A DNA stretch of 8,821 nucleotides from JBBIKU01 sp037445245 (GTDB taxonomy: Bacteria; Chloroflexota; Anaerolineae; Anaerolineales; Anaerolineaceae). Below, piece after piece: positions 1-8,821 of the stretch; positions within the stretch are counted from its first letter, which is position 1, and every line of letters begins with the position of its first letter. A program made the position numbers and the translations under genes. The stretch spans positions 1 to 8,821 of the forward strand of contig JBBIKU010000100.1 of NCBI GenBank assembly GCA_037445245.1, read 5' to 3'. The notes beneath the pieces were generated by a model. The model was not told the DNA's origin, did not search any database, and saw only the letters and a program-made list of their open reading frames with translations.

Positions 1-487
1 AGCGGGTTAGATATCGCAGCGGATTTGCGGTCGGTTGCAGCAGACGAGTAACGCGCAGCACCTTTTTCCCCTCAGTCAGGACGCGCGCTTCGAGTGTGCA
101 ATCCTGGGAGAGTTGAACACGATTCTCCGTGGTGCGGGTCAGGCAATAATGACCGGGATTCATGGCTTCCGGCATATCATAGGCTTCATAAAAGTTGAAG
201 CGATCATGCGTGGCGTATTGGATTTCGGGAGCGATCCAGAGGCGGTCGCCGCCGATATTCCAATCTCCGGATTGTAGAAATTTTTGGAAGTCCTTCTTGT
301 CGGCAAACGCGGCGTTGATCCAGTTCAGGCTGGGCGTATTGTCGGATATGAACGGACCGAATATGCGCCCGCCGTACTGGGATATCACAATACGGGCGCC
401 ATCTTGAAGCTCCAGTACCTCATAACACATCCGGTTTTCGTCAAAACGTGAGAGAAGTGTAACAAAGTCGATCTTGTTGTCGATCAT
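1..487 (-). CDS. Uncharacterised protein, N-terminal part (DUF6786-like?), runs off the left edge
   Basis: The frame is open from an ATG at 487 down to the window edge, giving 162 codons with no stop, so the C-terminus lies outside the window. A strong GAGGAGG Shine-Dalgarno at 493-499, 5 nt from the ATG, fixes the start. Visible motifs are a glycine turn (YGGRIFGPF, residues 38-46), an NWIN motif (55-58) and IGGDRLWIAPE (78-88). The last is the kind of GGxDRxWxxPE signature I associate with uncharacterised beta-sandwich proteins related to galactose mutarotase, such as DUF6786. There is no signal peptide and no membrane segment in the visible part, so a cytosolic location is likely. It is transcribed divergently from the transaldolase gene across a 289-nt gap. 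The function is unknown; carbohydrate binding is only a fold-level guess. The gene itself is well supported, the family less so. Confidence 0.7.
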   Translation of the reverse strand, partial: MIDNKIDFVTLLSRFDENRMCYEVLELQDGARIVISQYGGRIFGPFISDNTPSLNWINAAFADKKDFQKFLQSGDWNIGGDRLWIAPEIQYATHDRFNFYEAYDMPEAMNPGHYCLTRTTENRVQLSQDCTLEARVLTEGKKVLRVTRLLQPTANPLRYLTR

Positions 488-776
488 TGGAGCCTCCTCA
501 AGCGGCAATGTGCATTGATTTTAACCGGTTTGAGCAAGACTGTCCGCACCGGGTAAGCGTTGAAATGAATACCAAAACTAGAGCTAGAAGGCGCGGCAGA
601 CAACCGACAGCAATATTACCCCGCCTCACACAATGAAACGATTATACCAGCACAGCCCCCTTTTAGATTCGGCAGGTAGCGAAAGCAAGCCGATCATATT
701 CACACCACTACGATCCCTCCCTGTGTGAAAAGAATATGGTATCCTAAGCCAATATCCATCAACTACGGAGACACGA
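488..776. other. Divergent intergenic region
   Basis: This 289-nt stretch separates two divergent genes and should hold both promoters. I found no good -35/-10 pair on either strand and no gene. The only symmetrical element is the 8-bp palindrome AACCGGTT at 523-530, about 36 nt upstream of the minus-strand start codon. It could be an operator or chance. Confidence 0.4.
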
Positions 777-1899
777 ATGATGAGCCATCGCGCCCAAGAA
801 CTCTACGCCCTGGGTCAATCCCTGTGGTACGACAACATTCAGCGCCGCCTGTTGGAAAATGGCGAGCTGGCAGGCATGCTCCAACGCGGCGAGATTTACG
901 GCGTCACTTCCAACCCCACCATTTTCAACAACGCCATCACCAAAACCGATGATTACGACGACGACCTGATCCCCCTGGCACAGCAGGGGCTGCCCGCCCT
1001 TGAAATCTTCGAAAACCTGGCAGTGGTGGATATTCGCAACGCCGCCGATCTGTTTCTGCCGCTTTACCGACAGACCCGCGGCGGAGACGGCTATGTCAGC
1101 CTCGAGGTCAACCCCGAGCTGGCGTATGACACCCAAGGCACGCTTCACGAANNNNNNNNNNCTTTGGGAGCTGGTCGACCGCCCCAACTTGATGATCAAG
1201 ATCCCCGCCGCGCCGCAGGGGCTGCCAGCCATTCGCGAGTCAATCGCTGCCGGTATCAATATCAACGTGACCCTGATCTTTTCACAACAGCGCTACCGCC
1301 AGGTCATGGATGCCTATCTCAGCGGTCTGGAAAAACGGCTGGAAGCCGGCGCGCCGCTCGATCATGTCGCATCGGTCGCCTCCTTCTTCGTCTCGCGTAT
1401 CGATACCAAGATCGACGCCCTGCTCGAGGAAATCGTCCACCAAGGTGACAAAAACACCGCGCATGCCAAGAAACTGCTCGGCAAGGCGGCAATTGCCAAC
1501 GCCAAATTAGCGTATCAGTCGTTCAAGGAAGTCTTCGATGGCAAGCGCTTCAAACAGCTCCAAGCGAAGGGGGCAAACCCGCAACGCCCGTTGTGGGCTT
1601 CCACCGGCACCAAAAACCCAGCCTACCCGGATGTGATGTACGTTAATGAACTGATCGGCAGCAACACGGTGAACACCGTGCCGCCACAAACCCTGGCAGC
1701 CTTTCTCGATCATGGCATCGTTGCTGCCACCATCGAGAGCGACGTCAGGGAAGCCGTTCGTGCGTTGGAGAATGTGGAAAAACTGGGGATTTCCATGGCA
1801 AAGGTGACCGCGGAACTGGAAGCCGAAGGCGTTGCCGCCTTCAGGGATTCATTCAAAGCCCTGCTTAGCGGCATCGAGAATCGCAAGAAACCGGTGTAA
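777..1899 (+). CDS. tal: Transaldolase, interrupted by a 10-N assembly gap
   Basis: Transaldolase moves a three-carbon dihydroxyacetone unit between sedoheptulose-7-phosphate and glyceraldehyde-3-phosphate in the non-oxidative pentose-phosphate pathway, in the cytosol, through a Schiff-base lysine. Residues 1-125 contain LWYDN with the catalytic Asp19, the GVTSNPTIF segment, and SLEVNPELAYDT carrying the conserved Glu. After the gap come DRPNLMIKIP with the Schiff-base Lys (about residue 141), INVTLIFS, VASFFVSRIDT, and ASTGTKNPAYPDVMYVNELI. Together these identify the long (about 370 aa) bacterial type. GGAG at 767-770 supports the ATG at 777 or the adjacent ATG at 780. The reading frame changes across the N run at 1152-1161, so an automatic caller would split the gene. 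Family alignment suggests only three codons are missing (9 nt, not 10), which restores one frame of about 373 aa. No fused phosphoglucose isomerase follows: the stop is TAA at 1897-1899. Confidence 0.93.
1152..1161. other. Assembly gap (10 N)
   Basis: Ten undetermined bases lie inside the transaldolase gene. The frame before the gap ends ...GTLHE and the frame after it begins LWELVDRPN. Relatives usually have three residues, commonly Ala-Arg-Arg, between these two blocks, so the N count is probably a placeholder and not a measured length. Confidence 0.95.
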
Positions 1900-2060
1900 G
1901 GTATTCAATACCAGCCAACACTACCCTCAGTTTTTGTAAATACTCACAATTCCGCACCGCTTCCAACCTGGTACTCGATTAGTTTTACCGTACAAGACCA
2001 ATTTGAATCTACATGGTTGTATTACCTGCACGATTGGAAGAATTTATTTTAGCAAGTTCT

Positions 2061-2276
2061 TCACACCGGAAAATATTTGTGGGTCAAAAACTCGACATAA
2101 TGCCGCCGCCCCCTCGCATCAGATAGGTTCAGCGGCAGCAATGGCGCAGACGCCGCGGGCGAGAACAGCACGAACATCACCACCGCCATCATCTGCGACA
2201 AAGAAAGGCGTAAATCCTGCTCGGAAAAGCGGGGATATTCGGTTCTGGCGCGGCTATACAACCGATCCAGGATGTG
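2061..2276 (-). pseudogene. 3' remnant of a gene, possibly a TetR-type regulator C-terminus
   Basis: About 71 codons before a TGA at 2061-2063 read like a natural protein C-terminus on the minus strand. They start near RHILDRLYSRARTEYP, continue through the charged helix FSEQDLRLSLSQ and the hydrophobic stretch MMAVVMFVLFSP, and end ..YVEFLTHKYFPV. The alternation of amphipathic and hydrophobic helices recalls the ligand-binding C-terminal domain of TetR-family repressors, but that family call is weak. The open frame continues to 2393, but beyond about 2275 it is only the antisense of the Nudix remnant and no longer makes sense as this protein. No N-terminal helix-turn-helix part is found nearby. 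I therefore read it as a gene that lost its 5' half at the junction near 2275. Confidence 0.45.
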
Positions 2277-2594
2277 ACGAATTACCAGAGCGCTTGGCGG
2301 GAACTGCGCGAGGAGATCGGGCAAGCCGCCGCTAAGCTGATCAAGCTGGGGGAGTTTTTCCTCGCCCCGGGATATTCCAGCGAGCACATGCATGTCTTTT
2401 TGGCTTCCGACCTCATCCCTGATGTCCTCCAGGGCGACGACGACGAACTTCTACAGATCGTCACCCCGCCGCTCCACCAGGTTTACCGCATGGCTTACGG
2501 AGGAGAATTTAAGGATGGGAAAACCCTGGCTGCACTGCTGATGGCGCAGCCTCACTTGCTGCCCCGCAACGCGTTGCAGAAAAGCAGGGTGTAG
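2277..2594 (+). pseudogene. Nudix hydrolase (ADP-ribose pyrophosphatase-like), 5'-truncated remnant
   Basis: The frame from about 2277 to the stop at 2592-2594 reads TNYQSAWRELREEIG, then LGEFFLAPGYSSEHMHVFLASDLIP, then GGEFKDGKTLAALLMAQPHL. This is the second half of an ADP-ribose/nucleoside-diphosphate-sugar pyrophosphatase of the Nudix family, with its normal C-terminus. In the Nudix box GX5EX7REUXEEXGU the REUXEEXG part is intact. The residue that should be the first Glu is Val (the GTG codon at 2274), and the upstream Gly and the whole N-terminal domain are missing. The upstream 20 or so codons in this frame have no Nudix character. A GTG at 2274 could open a 106-aa frame but has no properly spaced Shine-Dalgarno. 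It is most likely a dead gene left by a deletion or inversion. A misassembly joining two genes is the alternative. Confidence 0.72.
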
Positions 2595-2643
2595 CCCAAG
2601 CCCGAGACCAATTCAAACCGGCAAGGGGATAGTAGCAACAAAT

Positions 2644-2670
2644 GTGACAAGATGCGTCTACTAATATGAT
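2644..2670 (+). promoter_or_regulatory. Candidate promoter for the nifJ operon
   Basis: GTGACA (2644-2649, five of six matches to TTGACA) and TATGAT (2665-2670, five of six to TATAAT) lie 15 bp apart, which is shorter than ideal. Transcription would start near 2677, leaving a leader of about 138 nt before the ATG at 2815. The stretch 2595-2814 is AT-richer than its surroundings and contains no gene. Confidence 0.3.
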
Positions 2671-2704
2671 CAAAATAACCTCATGAAATCCAGATTTATT
2701 TGAT
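2669..2704. repeat. Imperfect inverted repeat upstream of nifJ
   Basis: ATCAAAATAA (2669-2678) and TTATTTGAT (2696-2704) are inverted copies with one unpaired A, separated by 17 nt. The left arm overlaps the end of the candidate -10 and the expected transcription start. That position would suit a repressor or redox-responsive regulator of the PFOR operon. In AT-rich DNA such a repeat can also arise by chance. Confidence 0.3.
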
Positions 2705-2814
2705 AAAATTAAGTGCCAGATGTTCAGACAGCCAGCTTGCTGGGGTCATTCAAAATTATTAGCCAAACGGAAATCGGCTATCAATTTTACGGATCACGAT
2801 ACGGAGCTTACCTT

Positions 2815-6402
<3,588 letters not shown>

Positions 6403-6417
6403 AAGAGGGAGACGATC

Positions 6418-7419
6418 ATGGTTGACTTAACCACAACCTACCTGGGGTTGAAACTGAAGAACCCACTGCTGGCATCCGCCTCGCCGCTCTCCAAGAAAGT
6501 CGACAGCGTGTGCAAATTGGAAGACGCTGGCATCTCTGCAGTGGTGATGTATTCGCTGTTTGAAGAACAAATCGTCCGCGAGAGCCTGGCGCTGGATCAC
6601 TATCTAACCCTGGGCAGCCAGTCCTTCGCCGAAGCCCTGACCTACTTTCCAGACCTGAATCATTACAACGTCGGTCCCGAAACGTATCTGGAATTGATCC
6701 AAAAGCTCAAAGACGCCGTCGAAATTCCCATCATCGCTAGCCTCAACGGCATCTCTGCCGGTGGCTGGGTCGAGCACGGCAAAAAGATCCAACAAGCCGG
6801 CGCCGACGCCCTGGAGTTAAACATTTATTACTTGCCCACCGATTTCAACCTGAGCAGCCAGGAACTGGAAAAGGTCTACATCGACCTGGTGGCTGACCTG
6901 AAGAAACAGCTCAGCATCCCGCTGAGCGTCAAACTCAGCCCCTATTTCACCGCTCTGCCCAATTTCGCCAGGCGGTTGGTGGAAGCCGGTGCTGACGGAC
7001 TGGTGCTCTTCAATCGCTTCTACCAGCCCGACCTGGATATCGAGGCGCTCGAAGTGCTCCCCAACCTGGTTTTGAGCGACTCGAACGACCTGCGCCTGCC
7101 GCTGCGCTGGATTGCCATTCTCTACGGGCGTATCGACGCCGATCTGGCGTTGACCAGCGGCGTGCACACCGCCGAAGATGTGCTTAAATCGGTCATGGCG
7201 GGTGCTTGTGTGGCTATGAGCGCTTCGGCGCTGATCGAAAATGGCATTCCCCGCGCCAGCGAGATGATCACTGGTGTTCAGAATTGGATGGAAGAACACG
7301 AATGCACCTCCATCCAACAGATGCTCGGCAGCATGAGCCAGCAAGCGGTTGCCGAACCGGCGGCTTTCGAACGCGCCAATTATATGAAAGCCCTCTCCAG
7401 CTTCGACAACCGCCTCTAA
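6418..7419 (+). CDS. Dihydroorotate dehydrogenase-like flavoprotein paired with PFOR
   Basis: This is a 333-aa class 1 DHOD-like TIM barrel, expected to bind FMN and to be cytosolic. The start ATG has GAGGGAG at 6405-6411 and lies 15 nt after the nifJ stop, so the two are almost surely cotranscribed. Visible elements are the N-terminal LGLKLKNPLLASASPLS, SLNGISAGGW (109-118), VKLSP with the flavin-contacting Lys172, LFNRFYQPD, and the phosphate-binding SGVHTAEDVLKSVMAGA (248-264). True dihydroorotate dehydrogenases have an Asn-x-Ser-Cys-Pro-Asn type segment after the fourth strand. Here the same place reads ELNIYYLPTD (133-142), so the usual orotate-binding and catalytic Cys/Ser motif is absent. 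The family is commonly annotated as dihydroorotate dehydrogenase-like and often sits beside nifJ. A role in pyrimidine synthesis is therefore doubtful. An electron-transfer or auxiliary role with PFOR is inference. Confidence 0.9.
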   Translation: MVDLTTTYLGLKLKNPLLASASPLSKKVDSVCKLEDAGISAVVMYSLFEEQIVRESLALDHYLTLGSQSFAEALTYFPDLNHYNVGPETYLELIQKLKDAVEIPIIASLNGISAGGWVEHGKKIQQAGADALELNIYYLPTDFNLSSQELEKVYIDLVADLKKQLSIPLSVKLSPYFTALPNFARRLVEAGADGLVLFNRFYQPDLDIEALEVLPNLVLSDSNDLRLPLRWIAILYGRIDADLALTSGVHTAEDVLKSVMAGACVAMSASALIENGIPRASEMITGVQNWMEEHECTSIQQMLGSMSQQAVAEPAAFERANYMKALSSFDNRL

Positions 7420-7476
7420 GCGTAGTCTTTGTAAGCCGCATCGCCGGTTCCGGCTACTAGAGCCGACTTAAAGCAC

Positions 7477-7524
7477 TTTCCCGCCAGCCGTAAATCCTTT
7501 GTGGAAGTACCAGTTGGCGGGAAA
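7477..7524. terminator. Inverted repeat between convergent genes, possible terminator
   Basis: TTTCCCGCCA (7477-7486) and TGGCGGGAAA (7515-7524) are perfect inverted copies. The stem extends to 12 bp if one G-U pair is allowed, with a 24-nt loop. It lies between the ends of the nifJ operon (plus) and infA (minus). On plus, a short T4 run follows 3 nt after the stem (7528-7531); on minus there is no T run. The large loop and weak T tract make it a poor textbook terminator, though the symmetry and position fit transcript-end protection on either strand. The remaining 7420-7577 sequence contains no gene that I can see. Confidence 0.4.
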
Positions 7525-7577
7525 CGATTTTCACAAGCACAGGCGATGCTGGTTTTGAGGGTAAGCGACGCCTCAGC

Positions 7578-7829
7578 CTACTCAGCCGCTTCGGAGGAAG
7601 CGCCGTGTTTCTTCTGCCGGTAGACGATGCGACCACGGGAGAGGTCGTAGGGCGACATTTCAACCCGCACCCGGTCTCCCAGCAGAATACGAATGTAATA
7701 TTTTCGCATTCTTCCGGAAAGGTACGCCAGCACTTCGTGCCCGTTATCCAGCTTCACCCTGAATTGGGTGGCTGGCAATGCTTCCACGATCGTGCCCTCT
7801 ACGGTGATCTTCTCTTCTTCCTTAACCAT
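7578..7829 (-). CDS. infA: Translation initiation factor IF-1
   Basis: IF-1 is a one-domain OB-fold protein that binds the 30S A site and assists IF-2 and IF-3 in initiation. Residues 1-73 carry the family signature in order: VEGTIVEALP, FRVKLDNGHEVLAYLSGRMRK, YIRILLGDRVRVEMSPYDL, SRGRIVYRQKK. The length is 83 aa against about 72 in most bacteria, the extra residues being a C-terminal tail, HGASSEAAE. GGAGG at 7836-7840, 6 nt from the ATG, supports the start. It follows rpsU by 60 nt on the same strand and is probably cotranscribed with it. In many bacteria infA lies in the large ribosomal-protein operon next to rpmJ; here it is next to rpsU and an rRNA operon, so it may be a relocated or second copy. 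Confidence 0.96.
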   Translation of the reverse strand: MVKEEEKITVEGTIVEALPATQFRVKLDNGHEVLAYLSGRMRKYYIRILLGDRVRVEMSPYDLSRGRIVYRQKKHGASSEAAE

Positions 7830-7889
7830 TCAAAACCTCCAGCCATTCCCCGAACGAAGCGAGGGCGACGCCGTAAATAATCACAGGCG

Positions 7890-8090
7890 TCAATCGCCAT
7901 TCCTGCTGTTCTGGCGACGTTTGATCCGTCGAGCCGATTTTTTCTTCTCCACCCGCCGCATTTCGCTCTTGGAAATGAACCAGCGCTTGCGGCGCACGGT
8001 ACTCAAAATGCCGCTCTTGACGACCTTTTTGCGAAACCGCTTGAGCAGTTGGTCTTGAGGCTCGTTGGGGCGAATTACAACCGTTGTCAC
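7890..8090 (-). CDS. rpsU: Small ribosomal subunit protein bS21
   Basis: bS21 is a small, very basic 30S protein that binds near the 3' end of 16S rRNA and helps initiation. The 66-aa product starts (V/M)TTVVIRPNEPQDQLLKRF, then KKVVKSGILSTVRRKRWF, and ends in an Arg/Lys-rich tail. The family signature is the central RRFxRxVxxSGIL-like helix pair. I chose the GTG start at 8090 because GGGAGGTGA at 8098-8106 is an almost perfect Shine-Dalgarno 7 nt upstream, and because family members begin a few residues before the conserved VxV strand. The longer start, an ATG at 8111, would translate the Shine-Dalgarno itself into MEGGENS. infA follows 60 nt downstream. Its transcription probably begins at the promoter near 8298-8327 and passes through a structured leader. 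Confidence 0.92.
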   Translation of the reverse strand: MTTVVIRPNEPQDQLLKRFRKKVVKSGILSTVRRKRWFISKSEMRRVEKKKSARRIKRRQNSRNGD

Positions 8091-8093
8091 GCT

Positions 8094-8147
8094 ATTCTCA
8101 CCTCCCTCCATTCGAAGGCTGATAAAACAGGAGGTGGGCGCGAGAAT
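8094..8147 (-). promoter_or_regulatory. Hairpin able to mask the rpsU Shine-Dalgarno
   Basis: ATTCTC-ACCTCC (8094-8105 on plus) is the inverted copy of GGAGGT (8130-8135) plus GAGAAT (8142-8147), with six extra bases (8136-8141) between the two blocks. In the rpsU mRNA this gives a 6 + 6 bp helix with a six-base bulge and a loop of about 24 nt. The 3' arm contains the whole GGAGGU Shine-Dalgarno and the bases after it. The 5' arm starts immediately after the T6 tract of the leader terminator. Closing the helix would block ribosome binding at rpsU. Confidence 0.5.
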
Positions 8148-8220
8148 AAAAAATCGGCTCGCATTGGAGCGCAGCCGAGGGGAGACCCATCAACAATGAT
8201 TTCTTAATACCCGGGTGCAT
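8098..8220 (-). other. Short 40-codon open frame in the rpsU leader
   Basis: An ATG at 8220, with GGAGG (8231-8235) 10 nt upstream, opens a 40-codon frame beginning MHPGIKKSLL. Its TGA stop (8098-8100) lies inside the rpsU Shine-Dalgarno. The frame crosses the terminator hairpin. The predicted peptide matches no family I recognise. It may be a leader peptide whose translation affects the terminator and the masking helix, or an accidental frame. Confidence 0.3.
8148..8178 (-). terminator. Intrinsic terminator inside the rpsU leader
   Basis: On the minus strand, TCGGCT-G-CGC (8178-8169) pairs with GCG-AGCCGA (8162-8154): nine base pairs, one bulged G and a six-base loop, followed directly by T6 (8153-8148). 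This is a classic rho-independent terminator. It stands between the leader promoter and rpsU, so it would stop transcription before the gene unless read through. A last-resort terminator for the rRNA operon, or the end of a small RNA, are other readings. Confidence 0.7.
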
Positions 8221-8297
8221 CCAGCCGCATCCTCCTTATAATAATCCCTACAATTTATTAATTAATGCCAGCTTACCGTTTAATCGACAGCATGAAA

Positions 8298-8327
8298 ATT
8301 ATATCATGTAATCACAGGTATTGCCAA
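8298..8327 (-). promoter_or_regulatory. Strong promoter for rpsU-infA
   Basis: On the minus strand TTGGCA (8327-8322, five of six consensus bases) is followed after 18 bp by a perfect TATAAT (8303-8298), preceded by TG one base upstream (an extended -10). The expected start is near 8291, leaving a leader of about 200 nt before the GTG of rpsU. It lies about 15 nt downstream of the T tract that follows 5S rRNA, so rpsU-infA is probably uncoupled from the rRNA operon. Confidence 0.75.
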
Positions 8328-8342
8328 TAAAATCGAAAGATT

Positions 8343-8350
8343 AAAAAAAG
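8343..8350 (-). terminator. T7 tract directly after 5S rRNA
   Basis: On the minus strand the 5S terminal helix is followed by GGGGC and then T7 (8349-8343). The sequence just outside the helix can extend it: on the 5' side AGTCT (8474-8470), on the 3' side GGGC into the first T, with two G-U pairs. The 5S stem plus the T tract could itself end the rRNA transcript. Confidence 0.5.
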
Positions 8351-8353
8351 CCC

Positions 8354-8469
8354 CTTGGCAATGACCTACTCTCCCAGGGGGTCGCCCCCCAAGTACCATC
8401 GGCGCTGACAGCCTTAACGACCGGGTTCGGGATGTGACCGGGTGTACCACTGTCGCTCCAATCACCAAG
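8354..8469 (-). rRNA. rrf: 5S ribosomal RNA
   Basis: The minus strand gives a 116-nt 5S rRNA. The terminal helix is CTTGGTGAT at the 5' end (8469-8461) against ATTGCCAAG at the 3' end (8362-8354), nine pairs including two G-U. Internal landmarks are the CCGAACCCGG loop-C region, CAGCGCCGATGGTACT, and GGGAGAGTAGGTC near the 3' end. Ends are placed from the helix and may be off by a few bases. It lies about 77 nt downstream of the 23S 3' end in the usual 23S-5S order. Confidence 0.95.
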
Positions 8470-8545
8470 AGACTGTTTTATGAACGAGTATCGTTGAATA
8501 GTATGCAGACCTTCGCAGATGCAAAGAGTACCGAGTTCCCCGCAT

Positions 8546-8821
<276 letters not shown>

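Noticed and set aside
35..407. Two plus-strand open frames at the left end
   Set aside because: Both are antisense to the well-supported minus-strand gene starting at 487.
759..1265. 168-codon open frame on the minus strand crossing the N run
   Set aside because: It is antisense to transaldolase and is bridged by undetermined bases; it has no Shine-Dalgarno or family motif.
1900..1912. GGTATTCAATACC right after the transaldolase stop as a terminator
   Set aside because: The stem is only five pairs and no T tract follows.
2003..2335. 110-codon plus-strand open frame
   Set aside because: It has no family motif and low-complexity composition, and it overlaps both gene remnants in another frame.
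2061..2393. Full 110-codon minus-strand frame as an intact gene
   Set aside because: Its first 39 or so codons are the antisense of the Nudix remnant, so only the part below about 2276 is plausible.
2713..2814. 34-codon N-terminal extension of PFOR from a GTG
   Set aside because: There is no Shine-Dalgarno before the GTG, no PFOR similarity in the extra residues, and a good site for the ATG at 2815.
8091..8111. Longer rpsU start at the ATG at 8111
   Set aside because: Its first codons are the GGAGGGAGGTGAG ribosome-binding site itself; the GTG at 8090 is properly spaced from it.
8209..8216. ACCCGGGT palindrome in the rpsU leader as an operator
   Set aside because: Eight bases with no second copy nearby is compatible with chance.

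Overview
This 8.8 kb window comes from a bacterial chromosome, probably an anaerobic or fermentative member of the Chloroflexota (Anaerolineae-like). That assignment is inference. It rests on the long transaldolase type, a single-chain pyruvate:ferredoxin oxidoreductase (PFOR) paired with a dihydroorotate-dehydrogenase-like gene, moderate G+C content and the ribosomal genes. The 10-N run inside the transaldolase gene shows that this is a scaffolded draft assembly.

Layout. (1) 1-487, minus strand: the N-terminal 162 codons of an uncharacterised protein, resembling DUF6786-type beta-sandwich proteins, running off the left edge. (2) 777-1899, plus strand: transaldolase, interrupted by the N run. 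(3) 2061-2594: a scar of two broken genes, the 3' end of a possible TetR-type regulator on minus and the 3' half of a Nudix hydrolase on plus, meeting head to head near 2275. (4) 2815-7419, plus strand: a two-gene operon, nifJ (PFOR, about 1195 aa, all catalytic and cluster ligands visible) followed 15 nt later by a DHOD-like flavoprotein gene. (5) 7420-7577: a convergent intergenic stretch with a 12-bp inverted repeat. (6) 7578-8821, minus strand, read right to left: 3' end of 23S rRNA, 5S rRNA running straight into a T7 tract, a near-consensus extended -10 promoter, a roughly 200-nt leader, rpsU (S21) and infA (IF-1).

How the genes work together. Transaldolase and PFOR are central carbon enzymes of the pentose-phosphate pathway and of pyruvate/acetyl-CoA metabolism. 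The right end is a translation cluster.

The most interesting unexplained structure is the leader of rpsU-infA. Between a strong promoter and rpsU it holds an intrinsic terminator, a 40-codon open frame whose stop lies inside the rpsU Shine-Dalgarno, and an interrupted 12-bp inverted repeat that can hide that Shine-Dalgarno. This looks like a regulatory leader (attenuation plus translational control) for ribosomal protein S21 and IF-1. I saw no CRISPR array, insertion sequence, defence system or tRNA.
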